Shown here one piece after another: positions 1-11,403 of a stretch of 64,000 nucleotides of DNA. Position 1 is the first letter of the stretch. Each line of letters opens with the position of its first letter. The DNA lies in NCBI GenBank assembly GCA_000727475.1, contig KL647312.1:1810793-1874792 (forward strand), in the 5' to 3' direction. Both the position numbers and the translations under genes were made by a program. The notes beneath the pieces were generated by a model. It saw only the letters and a program-made list of their open reading frames with translations. It was not told the origin of the DNA and ran no database searches. Source of the stretch: Sarcocystis neurona (taxonomy: Eukaryota > Apicomplexa > Conoidasida > Eucoccidiorida > Sarcocystidae).

Positions 1-403
1 AAAGAAAACAACGGGTTCTTCGGACAGAGCCACAACGTTGCCCATCCCGCCCTTTCCTCCTCCCAGTAACGTCCTTCCTCTTCAGTCTGCAGAAAAAGCT
101 GCTGCAACTCGTCCTCCGGCGTCGTCTGCGGTGGCCGCATGTACGCGGCGGAGACAGAAGACGATGGAGAATTCGACAGTGTGCCGTGTCGCGACGACTG
201 TCGAACTCGTGTGTGCACGCGACACGCATCAGCAACTTCATCGTAATCTTCTACGAAAGAGACAGTGCCACGGCCCTTGTCCTTGAGCTGCAGAGAACGT
301 ACCCCACTGCCGACATGCCGCCTTCGCTGACGCCACGGCCGCATGCCGCTGTGTTTGCAGTATCTGCTGCCCTGCGACGGGCTCCCCGGACTGCCGCTGG
401 GCT

Positions 404-1042
404 TTGGCAGCAGCCCGTCCTCACTTGCAGGCGATTTCGTACGCGTATGGGTCAGCAGCAGATTCCCATGCTGGCGCTCCTCCTCCTCCCCAGCCCCAGG
501 ACGAAGCAACGAGGCACCGAAGAAGGAACCGGCAACGGGGGGGGGAAGCGTTACAGCAGCGTCGGCTTCCACGCCGGCAGCTGCGCCCTCAGCTGCAGAC
601 AAACGACGCGCCGCCTCCCGTCCTGCCGACCGGCTCTGCCGCCAGTCTTCCAAGTACTCGACGGCACGGTCAGCAGCCGCTTCGGCCGCGGCGGCCGCGG
701 AGCCCACTCCCGTCAGCCGCGGCGGAGCCGCCCCAGCGCGAGACGAATGCCCCGGCTCCTCCTCTTCCTCCGACACGGGAACGCGTGCCTGCTGCACTGG
801 GCCGGCAGGCAGCAACGGACGATGCGACGCCATCTTCACAACGACCTGTTCTGTGCCGCAGTCTACCAAAATAAGCGACAGCAGTACTTCTACATGCGGC
901 AGATACACCGACCATCCGCGTGCACGACTTCTGAAAGAACCTGCAGAGGTACACCAAGTTGTTCTTCAGTCGGGGGGAGGTCGCCCTCCGTAGTGAACTC
1001 CTCCCCAGTCCACTTCGCAGTCTTCTCTACATGCCAGCGTAG
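404..1042 (+). CDS. candidate terminal exons, unidentified Pro/Ala/Arg-rich protein
   Basis: I do not recognise the product. A plausible splice acceptor (CTCACTTGCAG, ending at 429) is followed by an open frame rich in Pro, Ala, Arg and Gln up to a stop at 872-874. The same frame opens again after AACCTGCAG near 950 and ends at a stop at 1040-1042, with a C-terminus SLLYMPA. An intron between about 840 and 945 would be needed to join them, and I found no convincing donor. A longer open frame (186-1139) in another register overlaps it, so GC-rich composition alone may explain the openness. Any N-terminal part lies upstream or off the window. Confidence 0.22.
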
Positions 1043-1139
1043 AACACCAACTCCTCTCCCCGCCCCTTCAGAAGAAGGCGACGCAAGCAAAATTCTTCTT
1101 CAGGAAGGAAAAACACCGGGGCCACCTACCCGCCACTGA

Positions 1140-3210
1140 CTCGACTCACTAACAAAAACCAGGCGGTGTCTGCTCGCCTTTCCACATCCCACCGCACGAC
1201 TCCCTACGTTATACGCACATGCGCACTTCCTCATTTTCCACTGCCGCCCGCACTGGCTAATACACACACACTTACACACGCCTGTACACGTGCATACATA
1301 TAATAGATGGGCGCACACCTATACATTACAGACATATGGAATCAAGCGCACATATACCTGTGCCTTTCTCTACGCGCGTGCGAAACCGAGGCACACACAT
1401 ATGGACGGAAAACGTAGCACGCAGATGTACACAGAGTTCTGTAGACGCAGCCAAGGCCAGGCTTACATACATGTATGAATGCGAAGTTCGGGCAGACATA
1501 CATGTGAGATCTACGTACGGAGGCGTACAGCTTGTCCTGCATGTGCCGGGGTGACCGTGTGCCCGCAAGCAGGCCGGCCGGGAGACCGCACGGCGGTATA
1601 GAGCCTGCTGGCGCTGAAGTGGGGGCATACGAAGAAGAGTCCACAATGTCACAGAACTACCCGAGTACGTACACGGGCGCCCGCCGGGCTGTCCCTCTGT
1701 GTCCCCCCCCGCGTTTGTCGACCCGGGGTGACCCCCAGTCTGTCTCTGTAGGTGGCACACAAATACTGACGCACGCCCGCACGTCTTACGTAGTAGAGAG
1801 GAGCGACTACTCCTCCTCCTCCTCCGCGCGCCTAAAGCAGGGTGGTCTGCCCTTTCTTTGACTGGCTACACGTAGGTGCTGCCGTGCGGCACGCCGCTGC
1901 TGAGAAGAAAAAGAAAACTCGGAGCGTCTGACGCCGTCGACGACAAGCACCAGCAGCCGCAGCAGCACAGGAGCCACCCGCAGTGGAAGGACGAAGAGGA
2001 AAAGCTCTTCACTTCGCACACGCTGTCGCTCATCACTAGCAGGATAACCGGAGGAAAGGGACAAGCCTGCGCGGCTTCACCAACGAAGGACCATCCCGCT
2101 GACCTTCTGACTCGGGGACGACTACGTGCTGCTCAGCCCTTGGCCGCTGTTGCTGCACCGATCTGTGGCTCGCCCCCGCGTCGACAGGCAGTTCCGGTGT
2201 CTCTCGGCACGTTTCAAGTCTCGCTGGCACGTTGAAAGGTGAGCGTCAAGCCCACTCCCCGGCAGCCGCTGTGTCGCTCGTGTCCCCTCACCGGAAGATG
2301 GGAGACGCTTGCATAGGTACCTAGAGACTACAAATAGAGCACTCTGCAAAGACCTGCTATGTTGACGGCATACGGTGTGTCTGCAGTCACCAGGAGAGGA
2401 GATCGACGATGAGGTAGTGGGGTTGGCAGCATCAGAAAAATTCGAAGACCAACACGGCTCAGCTCGGCAGCAGTAGCAGCGGCGGCAGCAAGGACACGAA
2501 ATAGGTGGCAGATCTACAGCAGGAGCACAGGCAGAGGAGCACATGCGCGCCCGGCAGAACGGCCACAGTGCATACAGAAGAGGCGAAGTCGAGCAAGGGA
2601 AAGCCCAGCACTACACAGACGGCAGGTGACTGCCCTCGACATTTTTGTGTGCCGAGCAGGCGCAGCTGCTGCATCAGGAGCGAGACCAGCTGCAGCAGTA
2701 GCGAGGGAAGAGCAGCCACAGTCAGAAGGAGCGCAGCTCTTCGACGAGAACGGGGCAGGTCGAGAACCGGGGGGTAAAGACGCCCAGGCAGCACTGAAGA
2801 AGCAGCGCCGGCTGAGACGCAGGGGCAAGAGACACAGCAGCAAGAGACACAGCAGTAGGGAACACAGCAGTAGCGACGCTTGCGGGGCCCGCCGGCTGGT
2901 ACGGCAGAGTGAAAAACCGGGGCCACGCCACCGGACGTGCAGAGCAGGGAGCGCAGCCAAGCGGTGAAATGCGACCACTGCTTTCCATTTACTCCACAAA
3001 AGAGGGATGAAGTCCTTTCGCTAGATGCAGATGCATGCGGCGACACTCTTTAGCAGGAAAACAAAATTCCTTTCTGCCGTGCACAGGTGCGCAACGAGAG
3101 CACCACACCACGAGTACGGCCGTAACCGCTTAGAGACGCATGTCCACGGCGCGCAGACACGTCGATCGGTTTGACTCCTGTACGTGCGCGTGCTAATGTC
3201 TCTGTCGTCG
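1140..3210. other. no secure gene; GC-rich, then CAG/CGG-rich sequence
   Basis: From 1,250 to 1,560 the sequence holds short TACATA/CACACA stretches. From about 1,800 to 2,950 it is rich in CAG, GAG and CGG triplets and is open in several frames on both strands (for example 1,876-2,235 plus and 2,459-3,046 minus). Candidate donors such as AAAG|GTGAGC near 2,239 exist, but no set of exons with agreeing phases could be built. Confidence 0.3.
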
Positions 3211-3212
3211 AA

Positions 3213-4010
3213 TTACGAGCTAACGACAATCAGCAGCAGGAAACCTGCGATTACTTTCGGAGCGCGGCAGGGGAGCGCGGCAGGGGAGCGCAGCTGCAGC
3301 GTCCTGACCACACAAGAAAGGAGGGGGAAGACTTTCGCTCCCGTGTTTGACAGGTTTATTTTGCCTTTTTCGTCTGTCTCTCCCCACGTCGTACATCCAG
3401 AGGTACACAAGTGCTCGTTGTACGAACAAACGTGGACACCTCTCTGTTCCTTTGCATTTGCGCAGCTGCGCCGCGCAGATTTTCCGCTCCGCCGCGGAAG
3501 CAAGTGGCACGTCAGGAACGGCAACACAGCAAGCTGTCGCTCGATGCGGCAGAACACCCTGCTGCAGCTTGCTTCTCCAAAGTAGCGACAAGAAATACTC
3601 TTGGGGAGGTGCTGCTTGACTGTCAGCAGACCCAACTGGTCGAGTGCTGCTGGAGTGTGTCGCTGCTGTCCCTCTCCTACTGCTGCTGGTGATGCCTTCC
3701 TCCGCAACCCAACAGAAAAGAAACCAGACGGCCTGTCAAGAAAGAACTTCAGCGTCTCCCCCGCTCTCTGGCGCTGGAGCAACCGGCAATACTTGTAACA
3801 CAGTCGACAGACGGTGGCACCAGAGGCAAGTGCGTGGGCACGTGTTTCCGCAGAACATCTATGACTGACACATGTGATATGGAAATGGCGGGGCGGAATA
3901 CTCGAGGAGACGAGGACTGAGGTGACTCCCTCCTGCAACGAGGCAAACGACGACCTGATCTGGCAGAGCAACACCGCTGCCGTTGCTGAGAGAAAAACCC
4001 GACACGACAA
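3213..4010 (-). CDS. 265-codon open frame with signal-peptide-like start and hydrophobic C-terminus
   Basis: This is the longest open frame in the first 10 kb outside CAG-rich sequence. The predicted protein begins with a hydrophobic segment (MSCRVFLSATAAVLLC, then a possible cleavage site near SFAS) and ends in a second one, VIAGFLLLIVVSS, at the extreme C-terminus. The interior has many cysteines. A secreted protein with a GPI-type tail would have this outline, and Eimeria surface antigens (SAG) share the outline. I do not see the SAG fold pattern, so this is not called a SAG. Overlapping frames on both strands (3,749-4,243 minus, 3,184-3,585 plus) weaken the case. It could be fortuitous or hold an unseen intron. 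Confidence 0.27.
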   Translation of the reverse strand: MSCRVFLSATAAVLLCQIRSSFASLQEGVTSVLVSSSIPPRHFHITCVSHRCSAETRAHALASGATVCRLCYKYCRLLQRQRAGETLKFFLDRPSGFFSVGLRRKASPAAVGEGQQRHTPAALDQLGLLTVKQHLPKSISCRYFGEASCSRVFCRIERQLAVLPFLTCHLLPRRSGKSARRSCANAKEQRGVHVCSYNEHLCTSGCTTWGETDEKGKINLSNTGAKVFPLLSCVVRTLQLRSPAALPCRAPKVIAGFLLLIVVSS

Positions 4011-4642
4011 CCGGCGAGCTGAGAGGAGCGCAGCAGTGGCGTGGATGGCTTTGTGTGGGGTTTTGCCGGTGTTGTTGTTTTCACTGCTGCTTGTGTTGCT
4101 CCAGCTGCCCTGACGCGTGCTGCTGTGGGCCTCCTGGTGTCACAGCGGCTGCTGCTGCTCGTATTGCTGTGGTGCTTTTGCGTGGGGCCTGTGTGAAAAA
4201 CGGCCACTCGCCGCTGTGCCGCTTGAACACAGCGCACACGCATCTGTTTAGTCCAACTAGAAAAGGACGCTACCCAGAAGACAACACTTTGGGAACACTT
4301 ACTTGTAGGGAATCGGCTCTACTGCAACCGTACGAGGAAGTGTGGACAGCAACGACGTCACTCAATACCAGTCAATGCCATTTATCTCCACAGATGCACC
4401 GGGGCACTCGTTGTAGCATCAGAATCACCGTAAGGCGCACAGGAGGGACGTCAGAAGCAATGAACGCGCCAACGGTGCTGGAATGGCTTGTTCTGGAAGG
4501 TTCGCCGAATGTCCTCGTCTTTACAGCGGGTGAGACGACACGTGTAGGCACCGCTGCCGCCGCGTCCCTGCGTTCACACTCCTGCGCTCGTTACTCTCAC
4601 CGAAAGACTGGTGAAGCGCTCCTCGGCTGCGTTTCTGCCTGA
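3983..4642 (+). CDS. open frame, possible exon ending near 4,529
   Basis: I do not recognise it. The frame stays open for 219 codons. Its non-repetitive part (about 4,180-4,529) reads as ordinary protein, including VLEWLVLEGSPNVLVFTAG, and reaches a donor-like GCGG|GTGAGA at 4,530. The first 60 codons are Cys-rich and come from a CTG-rich stretch, so they may not be coding. No partner exon with the right phase was identified. It overlaps the minus-strand open frames just upstream. Confidence 0.2.
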   Translation: MLREKPDTTTGELRGAQQWRGWLCVGFCRCCCFHCCLCCSSCPDACCCGPPGVTAAAAARIAVVLLRGACVKNGHSPLCRLNTAHTHLFSPTRKGRYPEDNTLGTLTCRESALLQPYEEVWTATTSLNTSQCHLSPQMHRGTRCSIRITVRRTGGTSEAMNAPTVLEWLVLEGSPNVLVFTAGETTRVGTAAAASLRSHSCARYSHRKTGEALLGCVSA

Positions 4643-4860
4643 AGAACTACTAACTACCTTGTGTCGAACTCGTACTACCAGTTCGCGCTGGGTGGGTCCC
4701 TCTCTCCTGCGTCAACTGCGTGAGAGCTGTACACGTGCGGCCGTGTCGACTGCAAACGCTGCCCAAAGCACACGCGGGACTGGCGCTGCTGGTGGGCCCC
4801 CGTCAGTCCTGGTGTTGCCGCTACGGCCGCCGCCGGTGATGTGATGCTTTGTAGATGTTG

Positions 4861-5367
4861 CTAGGAAGCGGGTCCCGTGTGCTGGATTTTCGAGCGGTAG
4901 CAGCCTCCTCTGCGGGCTCCGTGCTGCGGGCGTGGCCTGACGGCGCACTGCACCACCCAGCGACCGACCCCACCACCTATGTGTGTCGACTCTGTGTGTC
5001 GTCTGTACATCAACGGCTGCTGTGCTAACCAAGAACGGTAACAGCTGAGCAGGAGGAGCCAGCTGCGGCTGTCGTGCCGTAAGTATTTGACCTGGTCACT
5101 ACGCAGCACGAGGACCCACAGGAGCAGCAGCACGCAGACTGCCGCCACACTGTAAGAACTGCAAGGGGCGCCGAGCGACTGCCGCGCAGAGTCAGTAGCA
5201 AGCTGTGAGCAGCAGGCCGACAGCAGAGACGTGATGACTGAGTGCAAGTTTATGTAACAGTACTGGTGAACAGCCAGCGCATTAACCAGTTGCAAGCTTC
5301 GTGCCACGCTTACAGCACACAGGCGCACATTTGTGGCAACTGCAGGTGCGCGCTGAGCTGGGGGCAT
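4861..5367 (-). CDS. open frame with a hydrophobic segment, unidentified
   Basis: A 168-codon open frame starts at an ATG at 5,367. Its first 110 residues look like ordinary protein and include a hydrophobic stretch (VAAVCVLLLLWVLVL) followed by a polar segment. A weak donor-like CCAG|GTCAAA follows this segment, so the downstream half, which is Arg/Gly-rich, may be intronic. No family is recognised. A plus-strand open frame (5,366-6,013) starts at the same place in the opposite direction, so only one of them, or neither, is real. Confidence 0.22.
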   Translation of the reverse strand: MPPAQRAPAVATNVRLCAVSVARSLQLVNALAVHQYCYINLHSVITSLLSACCSQLATDSARQSLGAPCSSYSVAAVCVLLLLWVLVLRSDQVKYLRHDSRSWLLLLSCYRSWLAQQPLMYRRHTESTHIGGGVGRWVVQCAVRPRPQHGARRGGCYRSKIQHTGPAS

Positions 5368-7009
5368 GCAGCTCGTTCAAGTCTCCGCTAGAAATGGTAG
5401 TAACGTGGACTTGAGGAACAAAGCACGCGCAGCAACAACGACAACAACGGACCGTGGCCCATCACTGGGGTGCCTTGGGATCCGTCGGAGTGCGCCTGCT
5501 CGCTGTGGCAACAGCTCTGCCCTACACATCGGTAACTTCGCGGAGTGCCATTCTGCGGTGGTGAAGCCCGTTTATTACGCCGTCAGCAGCAAAATCAGCA
5601 CGCCGCTGAGCTACAGATCCTGTACGACTTTCGATAGAACATATATAACACGAGCGCCGGTCTGTGCATCTCTACATATACCCCCTGTCCAGACCAGGCA
5701 TTCACGACGGTCTGTGCGCCTCGCAAAAATATTCGGGTGTGCACTCTCGTGGATGTGTACAGTGTGTGTCTTCGTAGGTGCATGGGGCTCGTGCAGATGT
5801 GCACCTTTAAATGTACCCTTGTGTCCGGATTTGGGTGGACATATGCGGATGTGTAAAGTGTGTAGGTGGCGCAGCACTCGTGCGGGTGGACGACCTACGC
5901 CAGATCCAGGGACACATAAACCTCCACACGCCCATGTATGCATGCGCGGGTGTGGACACGCAGGGAACGAAAAGAATCAATATGACGCGTGTTCGAATAA
6001 CGATCCATGTTGACAGGCACGAGTGCATGTATACATGTGGATATATAAATATATATAAAGGGTGTACACGTGAGGAGGCAGGGGTACGAATTTCGTGTGC
6101 TGCTAGGGTCCACCGGCATGTAGGGGGGCAACTGCGCACTGCAGGAGAATGAACGGGGCTCCCTCAAAGTACGTACAGATGATGACGCAGGCGTACAAAT
6201 GAATGAGCGAGTAGGCCAAGATACGGTGTACATATACGTGTATCTACGTGTACACCATACCTCGATCGCGTCCACAGGCACGTGTACGTCCATGTATCTC
6301 CGTGAAGACCCAATTGTAAATTCCCCGGGTGTCTGCCTGCTCTGTGGTATCAGGGTGTAATTGTACACCTGTGCACAGGAAAGCTGCGTATGCATGTATT
6401 TACTGAAAATCTCTACGTTTACGTACGCGGGTTTGCCGATGTTGACCTGGGCTTCCTCGGCGAGAGATACACACTGTATATGTGTGTATACGTGTGTACG
6501 ACGAAAGGTGTAAATGTAGCATGTACGTGCAAAGGTGCGGCGCTTGCCCGCACACAGCCGACTACACGCACATCAGCACATGGGGAGTGATTACTGCCTG
6601 TGATATACTCGTGGACGGCAAAACGTTGAGCAGAGGGGGCGATGCATATCTCCCACCAACATCGATATTTATCGTGTGTAGAGCACACTGTTGTGTAGGC
6701 AGGAGAGACGGACACATGCGCAAAAGAGGAGGCAAGCTGGCGGTTTCCTGCGGGGCTACCGCTGATGCTGGGTAGAAGTGGCCACTCGTAAATACATACT
6801 GCAACATCAGCACGGATCGCATATGCACACTGCAACACCGCGAGCAGTGGTAGCGAACCCATGCATATTTCACCACGGTAAGTGGCAACAAGAGCAGCAG
6901 CAGCAGAAAACGCACCACCGCAACAATAGCAACAAAAACAGCGACGTCTACGGCGCACCTAGCTTGGTATGTGTGGCCTGCTGCTTTCTAAAGTGCCGCG
7001 ATAACCGCG
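5368..7009. other. spacer with TA/TG microsatellite sequence
   Basis: From 5,640 to 6,560 the sequence is dominated by short alternating GTATAC, TATATA and GTGTGT stretches. A GCAGCAGCAGC stretch lies at 6,894-6,905. Open frames here are composed of His/Thr/Tyr/Cys-rich translations of the repeats. No supported gene. Confidence 0.4.
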
Positions 7010-9450
7010 TTGTCCTCTGACTACCTTTCTCTTTTTTATTCTATGAAATTGTGGCTTCCTTCCTACAGAGTCACGAGTGACCCCATCCCACAATCATTGG
7101 GGTATTCTGACTCTGGGAACGCTGGGCTTTCGTCTCTGGTATGCGGGCCATCTCCTGGCTCTGTCCTTTTCGAAGCTCTTCTATTATTATTCTCTACTCT
7201 TGCAATGATAGACAATTGTGTCTTCAAACGGTTGCGTGACGTCGAATTACTGAAGACCTTCTCTAGTAGCTACGTAGTTCTGTCTTCATTCGGCATCTTC
7301 TGGCGGAGATCTCACGTGTATGCAGTGACTGCACAAAATCTTCTCGTTAGTCCCTGGAAATCTGTTTCCAATGTTTGCGGCGACCTCTTTCTGTGGCTGT
7401 CGCTACTTTCTATGCCGCCACCGTTTGATGGCTACGTCGGTGGTTCTTTCGCGGTGATCTCCACTCTGTTGTGGTTGTGTTCCACGGTCTCAGAATTTGG
7501 TGATGGTCTGTGGAGTTACTGGTGACACATCCGTAATTACGAGCAAGCGTGTGCCTTGCCATCCAGCGCTGGCCGTATACGCACGCAGTCACTTGCCCTG
7601 CTTCTTCTGTAGTTGTTGATCATCTTTCCATGATCTCTTCTTCTGCAGGGCATGCCGGTTAACACTGGTGAGTCCCAGAGCGACCGTGGTTACAATGTTT
7701 CAGCGGAACTTCTCACACGGGCAATACTTCACATCGTCTCCCAACAACCGTGTAACCTGGCACATCCTAAGGTATTCCAACGTGAGGAAATTAGTCCCCC
7801 TGTCGCACCCCACAGAAATCTGTGGGCAAGTACAAATGAGGTGACGGGTTCTCCGAGTGGATCAGACAGAACACGTGTGTCGTACACAGATTAGTGAAAG
7901 AATATGATTCTACACATGGGCTTCAGCTCTCCTGAGGGATGTACGGACAACAAGGGGGGATTACGTCCATTTTATCTTCAGTATTTTCCCTTGCTCTGCA
8001 GTTGTTTCGCTGTATGCAGACTCAGTCTTCAGAAAGGGCTGCACACTTTTGAATGGCCAGGTCTAACTGCAACGGCTATCAGTCTACCTGTACGCGAACC
8101 TTTAACTTCATGTGAAGCTGGCGGGTGGACGTGTTGTCCTACTGTACTTCGTTCATTTTTTTCGTCACTCTTCGTGAAGTTCTCTCTCCAGACGAGGACA
8201 ACTGTTGATCACTGTACAAGTGCTGGCAGCAAAACGCCGGTCCAACCTACGAAAGGAAGACGCTCCTGACTACTGTAGCGAATGTAATTAAGAACAAACA
8301 TACGCGCAGGATGAACCCGTAAAAAGGCGCATGGGACTTTTTTTTCGCAGGCATACGCATACAAGCAAGCGAATCACAGTCACTCTTTCGTGCGCGTCTG
8401 CACTAGCACAGAACACGCTTTCACTGGCGGGCGCCGTTACCTCCCTCTTTGTGTTAAGGGCATGCACCCAGACCACGCTGAGTGATGCTTCTATTGCTTG
8501 ACTCACGAATGTGTGCTGACAAGTCTACCGCATAGTATATGCCTGCATGTAAAATCTAGCGTAGGACGGGCCAGAATGGCACACTAAACTAGAAGTTTGG
8601 GCGGATCTCAACCTTAAAGAGAGATCGACTGCTTTTCATACGTGTGTCCTTCTGCGCAAGAAAAAAACAGTTCATGTATTTTTGCAACCAGCACGTTCCG
8701 CAGGCGCAAGGTCCGCTACCTGAACGTGGTGCAGGCGCCCGTCCTTTGTCGTCTCTGAATTTCTGAACATACGCTTACTCGCCTGTCTCACGTGTGGAGG
8801 TTTGGGTCGCTGAACAATAGCGCAGAGCCAGGAAACGGCATGTATGCCGTACTCACTCGCATATTTACAACGCGCACCATGGGTTTCAGATGGCGTAAAT
8901 CAGTAGGGTCGCGCCTGTTTATCTCTTCCGGGGTCGGCTAGGTGCATCGTCTGATGTAGGCATACACCCGGGGATCTTCCACGTGATTGGATACTGTTTC
9001 AACGTCATATTGGGTACCGAGTCCCTTGAGCTTCCGCCGTCCTTTCCTTTTGGATGACACCAGCGTCCGACTTACGATGGCCTCCTTCTTCATTTACTGT
9101 TCTGTACTACTTTGTCTTAGTCGTCTACTCAGACTTCTGCAGTTTAATGTCTTTGGTACCGTGTGTACAATGAGCCACCTTCCGCAGCACTGGCCAACTT
9201 TCCCACCGTAGCCATCAACGGATCTCTGTCACCATCGTCTACGGTGTTACCCCGTCTGCAAGGCTGAGCTTTATCCTCTACGGTGCATTCCTGATAGTGT
9301 GTCGCGCATTCTGTTTTCTCTGTTGGCCGGTTGAAATCCTAGTAGTTAAGTGACATCTAGGGACAAGGGAAAGATCGGCGGCCCCCACTTTCGAAGCAGA
9401 AGCAACACTTTCTATTCGACCTTCCTAGACTCACCTGTGTCTTTACTGGT
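7010..9450. other. repeat-poor island with broken open frames, possibly a decayed element
   Basis: Unlike its surroundings this block has no CAG tracts or microsatellites and has balanced base composition. The plus strand has one 171-codon open frame (7,010-7,525) rich in Leu, Ser and Phe. The minus strand has shorter hydrophilic open segments that read more like protein: 9,338-9,144 (64 codons, acidic, with ECTVEDKAQPCRRG) and 9,093-8,938 (51 codons, basic, with SSKRKGRRKLKGLG). These are separated by stops and frame changes. This pattern fits an old, inactivated coding element on the minus strand. I could not identify reverse transcriptase, integrase or other signature motifs with any certainty, so no family is assigned. 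Confidence 0.3.
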
Positions 9451-10094
9451 GGGCGACTCTAAACTCGAATGCACCCATATGCGTATGGAAGAAGGTACAC
9501 ACCCTTACACGTGTCTCTGTAAACCTTCGTATAAAAACGTACGCACACTCCTTTATACATCCAACTATCTTCACATATGGAGGTCTCGTTATCACGACAC
9601 GTTTGCATAGATGCGTTTCTACGTTAGTCCTCAGGTGCTCATTTATAAATGCACACATATGTCTGTACACCTGTATATGTGCAGAGATTTCCGAGCGATA
9701 AATAATGGCGCACAGACTCCTCCGTAAGTCCCGGCGGCTCAACTGCTGGACGCACGCAAAGTCAAATCTTGGCCTGCCGAGTCACCGACATGCGTCTACG
9801 TATGCGTCAGGGTGGTCCGTCAAATGCTCTTCGCAAATATCCGACCGTCTTCAATGTGCTTAGTAGTGTGGACTGCGTAGAATGGAATTATATATACAGG
9901 TGTGTGGATACGCGTAGGTTGGCCTGTAGGCGCGTACAGGACGCAGTATCGTTTGCACGCCTATGGTCTCACCAGCAAGTCTTGTCTTCAAACATTCGAC
10001 TGCATTCGTAAACCTCAGTCCTGCAGCAGATTTCTGCCTGCTTGCCGGTCACAAAAGTGTCAGTGAGTACATTTTATCCTGGAACACAGACACA

Positions 10095-10125
<31 letters not shown>

Positions 10126-10640
10126 CCGCATATCCGCATACCGGGTGCGGCTTTTTGCACTGCTGGATTACGGAGAAGGTCTGGACGCGCAGCTGTGGGT
10201 TGAATGTACATATCTCAAGTTACAGAAATCACTACTCCTTTGTCTTCGGGCACTACACTTGGGAGTGGACTCCGCTGGTGGTCGTAATCGATTGCCGTGC
10301 CGGCCACGCAGACGCACAACGTCCAGCAGCCGTGTCCCAAACTGCAGCAGCAAACGCAGCGCCACCCGTGCAGCCGCGGCCGCAGCCAACAGTAGCAGCA
10401 GCAGCAGTCAGACTTGGCAGCAGTGTCATCAGCACAGCAGCAGGAAGAGCAGCAAGCGCAGCGGGCGATGAGACACATGCATGCGCAGCCTGCTGCTGGT
10501 GTTGCATTAGGGGGGCACCGAAGCACAACAAGATTGGATTGCTCCGAATCCGGCTGGTTTCTCTTACTACGACAAATTGTAATAGTCCTTGAGATATTGT
10601 GGGTGTCTCTGTGCAGCTGCCTCGCCGCATCCGTACGTGA
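9451..10640. other. spacer, (CA)n tract, then CAG-rich sequence
   Basis: An imperfect (CA)n tract lies at about 10,085-10,126. From 10,330 to 10,460 a CAG-rich stretch is open in three plus frames and could belong to an upstream exon of the gene ending at 11,403, but no exon borders could be fixed. The rest holds scattered GTATAC/TGCATA sequence. Confidence 0.35.
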
Positions 10641-10648
10641 AGCGGCAG

Positions 10649-11403
10649 GCGTAGGCCTCGCTGGCTGTGTCGCGACAGGACAGCAGCGCACCTTCGCGCG
10701 CATGCAGACAACACCAGCGGCAACACCAGCAACGGCACCAGCAGCGAGTTTCTGGGCCCAGCAGCACTACCAGAAAACGCTCCAGCAATGCTAGAAAAAC
10801 CACAAGCAGCAGCCAGGGGAAACAGGCAGGCGTCCTTGCTATATGAGAGCGGCAGCGACGCCACGCCGGAAGCCCTCCATCGCAAAGCGGCGGCCCTCGT
10901 CGACCGACAACACTACCACACACGTACACACACGTACACACGTACACACGTACACACACACACACAGAGGAAACACAAACACCCACATACTAAAAGTGTG
11001 AAAACTGCATTAGCAGCAAGAGCTACAACGACGGCGGGAGTTCCCCTGCAGGTGCAGCAGCTCTAGCAGCGACAGGGGGGAGTCCATGCAATTGCCGCTG
11101 CTTCGACACTTTTTCTGCAGTGTGTCGAATGTGACTGGCGTGTGGCAGTAGGGGAAGTCTCGCCGCCGCGACCTCAGGTCACACGGCTTCTGGCAGAGAT
11201 TTGAACGTCGTGCAAACTGGGCAGCGGCAGTCGCAGCGCACGAGCAGCAGCAGCAGCAGCGGCCACGCACCCTTCGCAGCACCGTTCGAGAAGAAGAAGC
11301 AGCCGCAGAGAACGTCGAACGCACAGGAGGAACACCAGACGAGGCGAGGCCAGCACTGGCCTCGCCGAGCCGGTGGCCGCACAATAGGAGCAACAGCCGA
11401 TAG
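10649..11403 (+). CDS. candidate exons of a Ser/Thr/Ala-rich protein, unidentified
   Basis: Two blocks read as coding. Block 1 begins after an acceptor (AGCGGCAG, ending at 10,648) and runs to about 10,905. It is rich in Asn, Thr, Ser and Ala, then acidic/polar, with a stretch SLLYESGSDATPEALHRKAA. It ends in a CACACGTACACA tract where the donor cannot be fixed. Block 2 begins after GGCTTCTGGCAG at 11,197 and runs in frame to a stop at 11,401-11,403. It includes a five-Gln run and an acidic segment VREEEAAAENVERTGG. The phases between the blocks do not agree directly, so at least one small exon near 11,010-11,170 is probably missing. No family is recognised. Confidence 0.33.

Noticed and set aside
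2080..2238. Natural-looking peptide (LLSPWPLLLHRSVARPRV) ending at a good donor GTGAGC
   Set aside because: An in-frame stop at about 2,109 and no acceptor between it and the peptide start make the exon impossible as read. Kept as a reminder that natural-looking peptides arise by chance here.
7640..7900. Minus-strand phrase CGVRQGD resembling a reverse transcriptase motif
   Set aside because: The match is seven residues, followed at once by a stop, and no other polymerase motif (for example a YxDD box) was found nearby.
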